Positions 14,426 to 25,770 of a DNA stretch of 64,000 nucleotides are shown here, piece after piece (within the stretch, counting starts at the first letter, position 1; each line of letters starts with the position of its first letter). The notes under the pieces are model-generated. The model had not been told where the DNA came from, searched no databases, and saw only the letters and a list, made by a program, of their open reading frames with translations. Source of the stretch: Stereum hirsutum FP-91666 SS1 (taxonomy: Eukaryota; Basidiomycota; Agaricomycetes; Russulales; Stereaceae); contig NW_006763139.1 of the NCBI RefSeq assembly GCF_000264905.1, positions 383,949 to 447,948 of the forward strand. The letters run 5' to 3'. A program made the translations under genes and the position numbers.

Positions 14426-15976
14426 ATGCCCGCTATCTCAGCACCCGCCAAGGTCCTCGTCTCCGGCGCGAACGGATACATCGCAGTATGGGTCGTGCAG
14501 ACCCTTCTTGAGAAGGGATACTCGGTTCGCGGAACAGTCCGGTCGGCGGATAAGGGAAAGCATCTGCAGGAGCTATTTGGGAAGTATGGTGATAAGTTTG
14601 AGTTTGTTGTTGTGGAGGATATCACGAAGGTGCGTTTCTATCCATCGGTTTACGTTTGTTAGATTTTGACTCGCGGGCTATGATGTGCGTAGGAAGGTGC
14701 CTTTGATGAGGCAGTGAAAGGTGTTGACGCGATCGAGCATACTGCGAGCCCGTTCCACTTCAAGTTCAAAGAGCCAGAAGGTTAGCTTTTCTCTAAGTCT
14801 ACACTTTTGGATCTCATTGAGGTACGCATCGTCCAGAGCTTATCACCCCGGCTGTCAAGGGCACTGTCGGTATTCTCGAATCGACAAAGAAATACGGGTA
14901 CGTTCTCGCCCTCTATTCCGGCTCATCCTCATCCTCACCGTCCTACACATGCTCATTTATCGGCCCTTCAACTGCCAAACATGAAAATAGCAAATCAGTC
15001 AAACGTGTCGTCGTAACTGCGTCTTGTGCTTCTGTCCTCCAATCCGGCTACAAGATTCCATCTAAATTCGATGAAACGTCCTGGAACGAACCCGCCATCA
15101 AGGATGTGACCGAGAATGGAAACAAGGCGAACCCCGGGAACATCTACCGTGCGTCGAAGACTTTGGCTGAGAAAGGTACGTTGTCTGAGTCCTTATGTGG
15201 AGGTTGTTGTGCGTGGAGTTGAGAGCGATCTCGCAACACAGCTGCTTGGGAGTTTTATGAGAAGAACAAGTCCGAGATTGGTTGGGACCTGACGGTGTTG
15301 AACCCTCCGTTCGTTTTCGGTGTACGTTCTACTCTTGTTCCCTCCTTCCTCCTCCGCCATCGGCTGATCGCCACATCATCCACATCGATATATAGCCCCC
15401 AATTCACGAAGTCTCATCCCTCTCCTCCCTGAACACATCCATGCAACAACTCTACGACGCCGTCGTCGCCGGTAAACTCTCCAACGAGGCCCTGGCCTCG
15501 GCCTCAAACTGCTGGATCGATGTGCGGGATCTCGCTAATGCACATGTGTTGGCGGCAGAGAAGGAGGCGGCGGGCGGGGAGAGGATGATCGTTGCCTCGG
15601 GGTGTTATTGGTGGCAGGATTTCGGTGCGTTTATTTGTTTTTGTGCCCTTAATCTCCATGCGTTCTTTCGTTTGTCCACTTTATCTTCGTTTGCGTACAA
15701 TTCCTTTGCTTTGGGTGTCTTCTTTTTTTCCACTTTCTTCACGACCATTCGGAGAGCTGACGTAAATACATACATTCAGTCGACATCGCCAATGCCATAA
15801 CACCTCCCATCCTTCCCAACCTCCCAAAGGGAAACCCCGGCAGCACCAAAGCAAAGAAATACGAGCTCTTGTATGATGTCTCGAAAGCGGAGAGAATTTT
15901 GGGGATCAAGTACATAGGCGTAGAGCAGATGATAAAGGATTGTTTGGAGGATTTCAAGAAGAGAGGGGAGGCGTGA
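14426..15976 (+). CDS. NAD(P)-dependent reductase, GRE2/dihydroflavonol-reductase type (extended SDR)
   Basis: Predicted 347 residues in seven exons (14426-14629, 14693-14780, 14837-14897, 14991-15175, 15242-15321, 15396-15624, 15780-15976), all in phase. The Rossmann nucleotide motif is GANGYIA at 14-20, the active-site Tyr170 and Lys174 lie in YRASKTLAEK, and the catalytic Ser region is VVVTASCASV. The HTASPFHFK and WIDVRDLANAH motifs place it with yeast Gre2-like methylglyoxal/aldehyde reductases and plant DFR/cinnamyl-CoA reductase relatives. It is probably cytosolic; no signal peptide or membrane segment. The substrate is unknown; such enzymes reduce aldehydes and ketones, including stress-derived ones. 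Confidence 0.9.
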
Positions 15977-16810
15977 GGGCATGGGGATCCAGAGTATGTA
16001 TTCAATTCGGATGGGTAGGAGTGTATGGAAGGAATGGAGTTGAGGAAGTGGAGACAGGGTTTGGAGACTTGAGGAATGTGTACTGAATATGTAAGTTCAG
16101 GTTTTTTGGAGGATGTGGAAAAGAATACTTGTATCTTTAAGGACAGCTGTACAATCTATGTGACAAACACGCTAGTATCATTGACAAGGAAGTGTATGCA
16201 GTTTGTCGTCCGAATGAATAGCCATGTTTTGATGGCCTATGTTTTGAGCTCTGCTCCTCCACGAATGACGGATTCTTGCAGAAAAATGGTCGATTATTAT
16301 ATTCAGATTAATCGCGAGCAGTTCAGTCGAAGATTAGTCGAAGAGGATGAGGGGTGGCGCAGGTCAACCAACGCCACATCTCAGGAATCCGATTTTGATC
16401 TCACGTAGCTGTCGTCCAACCGCGCTACACCACGGCGAGGATTCCACCACTTGTGCAATAGACGGCATTGGTATTTCAGACAGAACAAACAAAAATGTAT
16501 TTATACGGCGCGCACTGGATTGTACAGGTATCAGGCCAGACAACAGACAACATGTAGAGTCAAATTCGGACGAGTAGTGTGGCAATTCCAAGCGCAAGAC
16601 GAGCAAAGGGGTAAATGTTGAACAATAGAAAACAACAGGGGAAAAAGAAGAAAGAAAACAACAAGCAGAAAACGAGCTCAGGAGTCGTGCAGTCATCCAT
16701 CCATCAGAGTAGTGTATCGTACGAATCGTGCATATCATAAATATTCGTGCAAAAAGAAGCATAAGAGGTCTTGCAATCGTACACTCATTCCGCACTGAGA
16801 TTGACTCAGA
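15977..16810. other. Convergent intergenic region
   Basis: 3' flanks of the reductase gene (+) and the large low-complexity gene (-). No gene recognised; the open frames on the minus strand lack start context and family signal. Confidence 0.4.
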
Positions 16811-19800
16811 TCAGATCGGTACACTCGGTTTGGGAGCCTTCAGCCCAGGTGAATCGCCTGCGCTATACCCCCTCCGATGACCTTGAACCGGTGCCCCACC
16901 ACCGACGCTCTCCGGCATGCCGCCCATTCCATTCATACTGTTCACACTTCCCATACCACCCAAACTGCTCATTGATCCGATCCCGGGCATGCTCATTCCC
17001 ATACTTCCCATGTTAGGACCACCGCCCATCCCGACGCCAAGAACCTGACCAAGCAGCAGTTCCACCTTCTCTCTATCCTCATCCAACCTCCTCATTTCCT
17101 CTACCCACCTCATCTCCCTCCTCTCATAGATGCCCCCCAATGCACTCAAACTCCCCAATGCAGCCTCCAATGCCCTCCTCAACTCTTCTTCTCTCTCTCT
17201 TCCACCCTCTCCATTGGTCGTAGGAGATCCGTCAGAGGAAAGGGATGAGCCTCCGGCAAGGGAGAGGCGGTCGAGGAGAGATGTTACCTGGGAACGAGCG
17301 GCTTGACGTTTGGAGGCGAGATGAGAGAAGGAAGAGCGGATCGTGGACATTTCGGGGGAGCGGGTGAAGGCGTGGGGTGAGCGACGGAGGGAACGGGATG
17401 ACAGGGAGTGGAGGGTGTTGTTGTGTGATGGAGAGGCGAGAAGGACGAGCGTGGCGTCTGTTTCTCTGTCAAGAGCTTGGAACTACATGCGAGCGTAAAA
17501 ATAAGTATATGCGTTGATGGAAATCGAAACAGTATAAAATCAGCACGTACAGCACGGACCAAACCCTCCCACCTCGTCTTCCACCGCCTCCGTCTCTTAT
17601 CTAGATTGCTCACATAACTCGGATGATACTCCAACTGCAACATTTCATCCTCTTCCCCATCTATGCCTCCTGTCATCGCCAAATCGTCCTCCTCATCCAC
17701 CCACTCACCCTCTTCGAAGTCCTCCGGCTCACTCAACGTACTATCCTCCGCTCCCCACGCGTTATCTATCCTCTCGGCGGAAACGGAGGGGGTACGGCCA
17801 TACCGCTCACTGGGCGCAGCTTTCGAATCGAGTTCCCCAGCCGTCTCTTCACCAGAACTCAATTCGGGACTCGTCTCCCTGGGTTGCGTACTCTCAACCC
17901 TAGGCGGTGGCTTCCTCGTCCCATCTCCCTTCGTCCCGCCTCCCTTCGGACCTCTGACCGTCCCACCCTGCGTCATTCGTAGGTTAATTGATCGTTCCCG
18001 TTTCCGTAACGCTCGACTTCGAAGTTGTGGTGGGATCGGCAGATGGACGGGTTCGTGACTCGGTGACGAGCGAATACTTGCGGCTGAATCCATACGTCCT
18101 CTTCCGCCAGCACCGTTACCAGCGCCATATCCGCCGCCCATGCCCATGCCCATTCTCCCATACCCACCTGCTCCGTTCATCCCATACCCACCGTTCATCC
18201 CATTCATGGCACCCATCATACCACCTCCACCAACGGTTCCAGGGCCTCCAAAGACACGCGTAGTCTGCAAGAACTGCCAAGGATTATACCCTGGACCGGG
18301 GAAGGGCGTCGAGCTCGGACTGAGCGTCGAATCCGAGACCATCCCTCCGTTGTTCAAGGCCCATATCTGCCTCTGTAACGCCATCTGTTGTCGGATCGCT
18401 TCCTCGTCATAAAGAACGCTCATCCTCCCTCCTGCGTCGCCTCCACCTTCGCTCATGCTCATCCCACCTGGTCCACCTCCGCCTCCAGCACCGTTCACGC
18501 CACCACCACCGCCGTTCATACCAGCCATGCCCATGCCCATCCCATCAAACCCATCCAGGCCCGTCCCCGTATTCGTCCCCGCATGCGACTCTGCATATCC
18601 CATCCCTCTCCTAATATGTCCATAAGGATACGGGTACGGCGAGCCACCCGGCGGAATTGGACTATACGGCGGAAGGACCGGTTTCGAAGAGTTGTTTCCT
18701 GCGAGGTTCGCGTGGCCTGAGATCAGAGGCGAGGGAGAGGGAGGCGCGGTTTGGCTATGCGGAGTCGGGGGAATGGGCGCTCCGGGGCGGGAGTTGGCGG
18801 AGGTGAGGTTCGAGTGGGTGTTCAGGTTGTTTGAGTTGGGATTGAGATGCGAGGAGTCGTGCGAGTTGGAGTTGGAGTGCTGAGAATTGTTGGTGGCGTA
18901 GGCGTTTAGATTGGAGGGAACGGTCTGAGCGTTGAAGTGATAATTCGCGCGAGAAGCGATGGGTGAGTTCAGGTAGTCTTGGTAAAACGCCGCAATGGGA
19001 TCCTCGAAGTGTTCGGTTTCGAGGTAAGGCCCCATTTGACGAAGGACATGATCTGGGATTCGAACATCAGGTCGATGATGAGGTTGTAGTGGCGGATAAC
19101 CTGAACGTATTTGTAACAATCGTCAGTTCGCTTGCATCTGCTGAGCAACCAGATGATGACGATACTCACTCTGCCCGTACCCCCTCTGTCCATCCTGCTC
19201 TCGCCGTGAACCATGCTGCTCCCTCTCCTCATGTTCGTGCTCATGCTGTGGCGTTTCCCCGCCAGCTCTCAACCTATCCACCACCGTACTCTCAAACAAA
19301 TGACTATCGAACGTCCTCAAACCCACATGATCCGTCGACCCATTCCTATTCTTCACCCTCGGGAGCTGCTGTCTAAACGGTGAGTTCTTCCCACCGCTCG
19401 CACCGATACTGTCCCCACGAGAGTGGCCGAAACTGTCGCCGCGAGCGTGGCCCGTACTATCTCCGCGAGAGTGGCCTGCACCATTACTATCCCCGCGACT
19501 GTGGCCTCCGATCCCTGTACCATCCGCACGAGCAGCGCCAGTCGACCCAGACCTCGGATTCGCATTAGGGACGGGAATATCAGGCGGAAGCGCCTGCACA
19601 GGCGACCTCGGCGTATAACTCTCATCGCTCTGATCGACTTCCTGCTCCTGCTCCCTTTCCCTCTGTCGCTCTTCGTCCCTCCCTCTGCTACCCTGGCTAT
19701 GCGGCGACCGTGCGGGTGACTCATGTCCATGCCGGCTCCTTCGCCCGTCTTCTTCGAGATCAAAATCGTCAGAATCGGAGGGGAGAGGGACGTCGTCGAA

Positions 19801-22800
19801 TCGGTGGAGGTTGATGTCCGCGGAAGGACGGGGGGAGTAGATGTGCCGGGCTGGATCCCTGCGCGGATCGTCTTGCTGCTGCTGGGTCTGGGTCTGAGGA
19901 TGCTGCTGTCGATAGTCATTCCCAGCGGCGGAAGTAGGCGAATGCCACCTCTGCGACTGAGGTTGCGCGGGGGGCTGCGAAGGCCGTCCGAAGTCCCGTT
20001 CGTGCTCGTGCTCGTGCTCGTCCTCCGGTTCTTCCTGGAACGGTAGAGACTTGTCGGGTGTGCGCGCCATGGACTGGAGAGGGGGGGTTTGGCCTGCGTT
20101 CGTCGTGGTCTGGTACACGTGCTGTTGCTGGGACGAATGTTGCGAGGGTACGGAAGTCGTGGAGGAAAGCCTCGACACGGCGGGTGGTGTGCCTCGAGCC
20201 TCTCCTGCTCCTCCTCCAGTCCCGTGTTCAGGCGAGCCAACGGGCGTACGATATGCCGGAGAGTTATCCCTTTCCCGCTCGCGATCACGGGAAGGCGAGG
20301 TCGAAGAAATGACCTGAGGCTGAGGTGGAAGTTCGCGCTTGACGGATCCTCGACGCTGCAAGCTCTCCCTTTCCCTCTCCCTCTCGCGCGGACTCAACTC
20401 CCTACTCTCCCGCTTACTCCCTCTATCTCTGTCCCCCCTTCCCCCATCCACACCTCCCATACTTCCCATCGACCCGGCACCACCGCCCATACTTCCACCA
20501 CCACCCATACTGCCTATGATACCCTCCCTGGGTGGACTCCCACTCTCGAATAACGCACTCCTCGGCAACGAGTTCGAAGACGCGCCACCCGCATACGCCA
20601 CCCCCGACGTCCCGTACAGATTTTGGTTCGGAGGCGAATGACTATCGCCTCTTCCCGCTCCAGTTCCAGTACCAGTTCCGGTTCCAGTACCGATACCACC
20701 AGCACTTCCAGGTAGCGGCACATTATGCGGCTGTGGCATCCCAGAACCAGCAAGTATCCCCCCACTGGCCGGATAAACGCTCGCCATGCCCATGCCCATA
20801 CCCATGCCCATACCGCTTCCTACGGGTCCCATCCCGACGCTCGAGAGATTGCTCCCTACGCTCCCGACGCTGCTGAGCGTCCCGTGTTGCTGGGCGGCGT
20901 GCGCTTTATCGATATCGGCCATCAACTGGGGCGTCATCTGGAACGAATCCATCCTGTCCATTCTGTCCAGCGGAGGCACGGGGATACGGCGTGGGAGGGT
21001 TCCTCCTCCGCCCTGTTGTTGTTGCGACTGGAATTGCTGCTGGAACTGGGCTTGTTGTGATTGGAACTGTTGTTGTTGTTGCTGTTGGGCGTACGCGGGA
21101 TGTAAAGGCACCGAAGGCTGCGATAACGAATGTTGCGGACCCATCGGCATCTGGTGTCCCTGGCCCTGCATATGCATCTGCATCGGAAGCGACATCGACG
21201 AACCGTGGTGGATGTTCACGTTCGGTTGTGACATGGAATGGACGGGTCCCGGTGGCGGGGGGCCGTGTGGGAATGAGGAGGATGGGGGTGGCGGGGTGTA
21301 GCTGTGGCGCTCCCTTTCTCTGTCCCTTTCTCTTTCTCTGTCCCTTTCACGCTGAGGATCGCGTTCACGATCACGATCACGGTCGCGCTCGCGGTCTTGG
21401 ACTTGGACTTGAGCCTGCGCCTGCGCCTGTCTTTCCGGGCTCGGCGACTCAGCTTTCGGAGACCTCGAAGCGTTCGGCGAAGGTAACTTCCTCGCACTCG
21501 GTTGTAACGGCGCCACTCCTGCTCCTCCCCCTCCTCCTCCTCCTCCCATACCCATCCCTCCTCCTCCCGTCCCCATCCCCATCCCCGATCCCATGCCCAT
21601 CCCCGTTCCCATCCCCGTCAACGTCCCCGGCAAAGTCAATGGCGAACTCGCCCTCCTACTCGTAGAAACATGCGATCCTGAGCCAATAGATCCAACGCTC
21701 CCGATCGACCCCGTGTGGGAGGCTATGGAGGTGGTGGGGGAGGGTTGTTGGTTGTGGGCTTGGGCTAGTTGGGCGTGGTTGTGTGCTTGTGCTTGGGAGA
21801 GTTGGGTGTGTGTTTGTGCTTGGGCGTGTGTTTGGGAGAGTTGGATTTGGGACTGCGAGGCGGATTGGGAGGTGGGTTGGGAGGCGGATTGGGATGGAGG
21901 GGATTGGGTGGTGGAAGAAGAGGAGGGGAGGGTGTTGGTGGAGGAGATGGATTGGCCGCGGGTGGGGCGGTTGCGGTCGCGTTCGCGGTCTGCGTTGGGA
22001 TTTCGTGCCATGGTGGGTCAGAGTCGGAGAGGGTTTAGGTTGGAGGTAGGGAAGAGTTGGAAGAGGGTGGCGTTGAAGTTGGAGTTCGGGTTCGAGTTGG
22101 AGTTGGAGTTATGATCGAGGGTGGCGCATAGAAACAAAAAAAAATGTAAGAGAATGGAAGACAAGAAGGAGAAGAAGTTAATAACACGGGACGGAGAACT
22201 CAAAGTTACGAAAGTTCGGATGAGAGGAAAGAAAAAAAGAACGAAAAAAGAAAGAGGAAGAAAGAAAGAAAGGCTCACCTCGTTCCCGCTCCGCTCTCTC
22301 GCGTTCACGGAAGGAAGGCGAGGGCGAGGCCGTTCGGGGAGACATGTTCGGACCTGTTGGCGTGCGTTTCATGAACATTGTGAGTACGATGACAGTGAGC
22401 AAAAGAGAGAGAAAGACGCCGTTAGTCTTGTGACTGGAAATTGTAAAGGGACGGGTGTAAACGTGGATAAGGGTTATGGTTGCGTAGAGAAGAGGAAGGT
22501 GGCGCAATGGAGCTGAACACCACCAACAACACACAAGCCCCAGCAGACAAAAACACAGGACCACAGGACCACAAGTCGAGCCCCCGTGGTGTGTCCTTCG
22601 AAGGGGGTTCAAACGAGGCAGGAGAGGGCCACGCAAGCGCTGACCTCACTGAAGTTTTACACTCGGATCTCAACGAGCGATCGAGTTCGATCTTTCTTTC
22701 TTTGTGACGGCGAGGCGATGACGAAGTTGATAGCGAAAAGGTAAAATAAAGATAGAAAAAAAAATAAAGGAAGGAAGTGAAGTTGAAGTGACAGGAAATA

Positions 22801-22856
22801 GCCTTACCTTGCATGGCCGCCAGTTTCCTATTCAGCGGAGGCGATTGCGTGGTCAT
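16811..22856 (-). CDS. Giant low-complexity protein (about 1721 residues), function unknown
   Basis: Five exons fit one frame: 22808-22856, 22279-22353, 19170-21989, 17551-19100 and 16811-17482. The first two exons read MTTQSPPLNRKLAAMQ and a Ser/Pro/Arg-Glu segment; they join in phase 1 to the large exon at DRERDRNRPTRG. An alternative shorter model starts at the ATG at 22011. Most of the protein is predicted disordered: Arg-Asp/Arg-Glu tracts, Gln-rich stretches, many Gly-Met repeats and four RGDS repeats. Only two parts look folded: about 982-1043 (RPDVRIPDHVLRQMG, then ETEHFEDPIAAFYQDYL) and about 1480-1600 (RRRRWKTRWEGLVRAFQALD onward, with a likely helical C-terminus). No known domain was recognised; it may be a nuclear or scaffold protein, but that is a guess. 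Confidence 0.72.
19400..19510 (-). repeat. In-frame RGDS tandem repeat
   Basis: Inside the giant protein, four copies of H-(S/A)-R-G-D-S, separated by 2-4 residue linkers, are encoded in tandem. The copies differ at synonymous and a few non-synonymous sites, so this is an old repeat under protein-level constraint rather than a recent slippage product. Confidence 0.7.
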
Positions 22857-25233
22857 TTTGGGAGGGTGGCCGTGATGAGTACGTAGTACGTAGTCGGGGC
22901 GATTTCGATTGGATGGGATGGCAAGTTCAAATCGAGTGAGCGATGCGTCTTATTCGGACTAATAAGAAGCGAACAGGAGATAGACGAGCGGACAGGTGGC
23001 AGTGAAAGGAGGATGTGAGGGCGGGGGCGAGGTAGAGAGTAGAAAGGGAGTCGGGGGAAGGTAGATAGGACAACAGGATGGGATCTGTATCGGAGCGTGA
23101 AAAGGGACGTACAAAAGGATGACTGTGCGGCTAGTCGACTGTACTCGCGGTTCCAACGAGGCCTGGGACGCGGCTGGCTGGTGAGATTCGCGAGAGGGAA
23201 GAGAAGGAAGAAGAGGACGGGAGGCAAGCGAAGGCGTGCAGCCTGCAGGCGGAGCACAATTGCAACGAGGTAGGTGCTCAGTGGGCGGCCTCGTATGGCA
23301 ATCTACGCCTCGAGGCAGATCACAGCTGCAGACGCCTCGGTCCGGATACAATTCGATGTCAGTCTGATTATTTCGCCTCGCGCACGCGAATATAAAGCCA
23401 GGCCGTCTTCATGCCCAAATAGTACACCCTTGTTGACCTCGCCGAATCGGGACACAAGGAGGAGAACAAAGACGGCGGTCGACGTGCGATGTGGCGACTC
23501 GCGGAAGCAACAGACGATCATCGCCAGCCAGACGGCGGGTTACGTCACCACGCTCGCCGACGTCCGTTTCCCGCGAGCCTTGTTTCCGACTCTGGGACGC
23601 TCGAGCCTTTGTTAGACGCCCCTTCGTCCCTATCGATGCTCGTATATGAACGTGTCCTTCGAGGAACGTAGGAGGCACGCCGCATCGCTATCAGTAGCGT
23701 CGGCGATGATGCCTCGTATGGCGTAGACGACGCTTCGGAGATTCATGCAAAGTTGGGTGGCGTGCCTCGAGGAGACGGTCAGTACGGCTATAACGTCTTT
23801 GTACCGACGTGGGTGACGTTGTCGTCGCCAACGCAAACTGACCATTCCTCTTTCACCAATAATGCTTTGCTACACAGGTCCCGGACACATTACGTCAACC
23901 ATTCCGCGTGGCAAAGGACTCACAACTTGAAGCGCCTGTGAGCCCGAGGTCGTCGCTCGAACGATTAGCCCCTATTCATTCTCTCTGCAGTCTAAACATA
24001 CACAGCCTTCCTCCTCCCGACCCTTCAAAGCGTGATCCACGCGTTCGCTGGGTGGCAAGTTCTATCCCGGAACGCTAGCGACGTTCCGCTCCGCCGACTC
24101 TTGGTTCTCGCCAGTGACCCTCCGGACTCTCATAGATGGGGTTGTTATCACTCAAGCTTGAGAATGGACGTTCATTCATGTAACGAGATGAACGACTGTC
24201 GCACTATTCATGCATTTCATGTCCCTGTACCGGACCTCTCGCCTTCATTCTCTCCATATGCTCATGCCTATCAGTGCGCACACAGGCTACCACTATGTAC
24301 ATTTCCCAGGGCCCGTACAGTTGTCGGTCACTGCCAACCCACACCCGGCGCACTTCGCCCTCCTCATCCAGTCTCGTAACACGCACAACAGGTCAGGAAG
24401 CTCTAGAGCCTACCTCTCATCCGGGATCCCCATCCTCTTACACTTCAGTAGCCTCAAAGTCCGACTCGTCGAGTTCGAGACTTTCGCCGCTCAATCAAGT
24501 TTACTGTAACGCTTGAAAGAGCAGGCCGAAGCGTGCGTCGGGCGTGTGGTGGCGTTTGAACTTAGAGTTGGAGGTACCACTCGGACTCATCTTTCACTGG
24601 CGGTTATGGTCATTGCCCCTGTACACTTCTCGTCTCTGAATCATCGACGCCCGTTGACTCGAACGCATGTTTGCGACTATACCGGACGTCGAGGTACAAT
24701 TGTACGTACTTCGCGTACACAGATCATACTGTAGATGTCTAACTGCGGACTCGGAAGGGCGCTCAAAGTCTAAGGTTCAGAACATACATATGCTCATTCT
24801 GAGCAGCTTACCTTTACTGTGTGTACTTCAAGTCGTATAGGATCATACGTCCACTACTTACTACGTCACCGTTGAGTTAAGAGGAGTCTGCTTGACAGCC
24901 TGAGATACGACATCATAAGTACATGTATGTATGCTAATCACAGACAGAAAGTCGAGTTTGATTCTAACTCGAATATTATCAATATAAGTACCTTACATCG
25001 AGGAAACTGGAGGTTGAAGATCCCGTGAACGTGCTATGTCTCCGTTCAAAGCGTCGGTCAGGTGAGAAGGAAGTGGACTCACTTCATTCGCAAGAAAACC
25101 AACCAACCAAATGTCCATGCTCGCAGAGTCGAGTAGCTATAATCCTTCCAACTCATCTAAGGCTTCCGCACAACAAGTAAAAGAATCGCAGGGAGAGCAA
25201 AAAGATGAGATTGATAATAGCCAAGTGGTCTAA
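22857..25233. other. Long intergenic region upstream of the giant gene
   Basis: About 2.4 kb with no recognised gene. Open frames near 22.9-23.7 kb on both strands follow the base composition of the promoter/leader and have no family signal. It probably holds the promoter and 5' UTR of the minus-strand giant gene. Confidence 0.35.
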
Positions 25234-25336
25234 CTGCCCCAGTGAGGCTCGAACTCACGACCTTCCGATGTTAACTGCTCTCGCGAGAGAAAGAACATAA
25301 CAGTCGGACGCTGTAACCAACTCAGCCATGGGGCAG
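25234..25336 (-). tRNA. tRNA-Asn(GUU) with intron
   Basis: The minus strand starts with CTGCCCC and ends with the pairing GGGGCAG (7-bp acceptor stem). The D-arm, a TCCGA/TCGGA anticodon stem and a T-arm (GTGAG, TTCGAGC, CTCAC) are all present. The anticodon loop reads CTGTTA..A, giving anticodon GTT (Asn). A roughly 28-nt intron follows A37, the canonical nuclear tRNA intron position; it contains the perfect palindrome CTCTCGCGAGAG. No CCA is encoded, as expected for a nuclear gene. Confidence 0.92.
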
Positions 25337-25770
25337 ATGAAATAGAAATTGCTGTAATGAGTATGACGCAATACGGCGATGGAGAAGGCGAACGCGGTTT
25401 TCCACGGGTAAAGCTGACCCGACCTTCGCATTCAAGCTTGTTTCCCCTGTCTGTTTTCTTCACTTCTTTCTCTTCGCTGTTGTCGCACATGATATTGACA
25501 TCAAGATGGATGCAAGACCAGTGGTGGAATACACAGAGACACCGCCATATCTCGCACAATACCTGCATTACTTACTTCTAACTTGAAGTCCCCGAGTTCA
25601 AGTTGTGCACCTCCGAAGCTGCATTCTCTTCTGACTGGGATCTGGAAGTCAACACCAAAATCGCAAAGTCGCCGCCAGCTCAAGCAAAATGTGGCTCTAA
25701 CATCGACCGATTGTCAATTCAGTCGAGTCGGCTCGCCAGAGTTCTGATGTGTGAGGACTTAACACCACAC
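25337..25770. other. Short intergenic region
   Basis: Between the tRNA and the 3' end of the hydrolase gene. No feature recognised beyond flanking sequence. Confidence 0.4.

Noticed and set aside
22011..22013. ATG at 22011 as the only start of the giant protein
   Set aside because: Possible, but two upstream exons splice into the same frame just downstream of it with canonical sites, which is unlikely by chance. Kept as an alternative.
19374..22114. Long plus-strand open frames opposite the giant gene (for example 20786-21301, 20991-21665, 21593-22114)
   Set aside because: They mirror the low-complexity codons of the minus-strand gene, lack splice support and starts, and translate to Cys/Trp- or Arg/Ser-rich text with no family signal.
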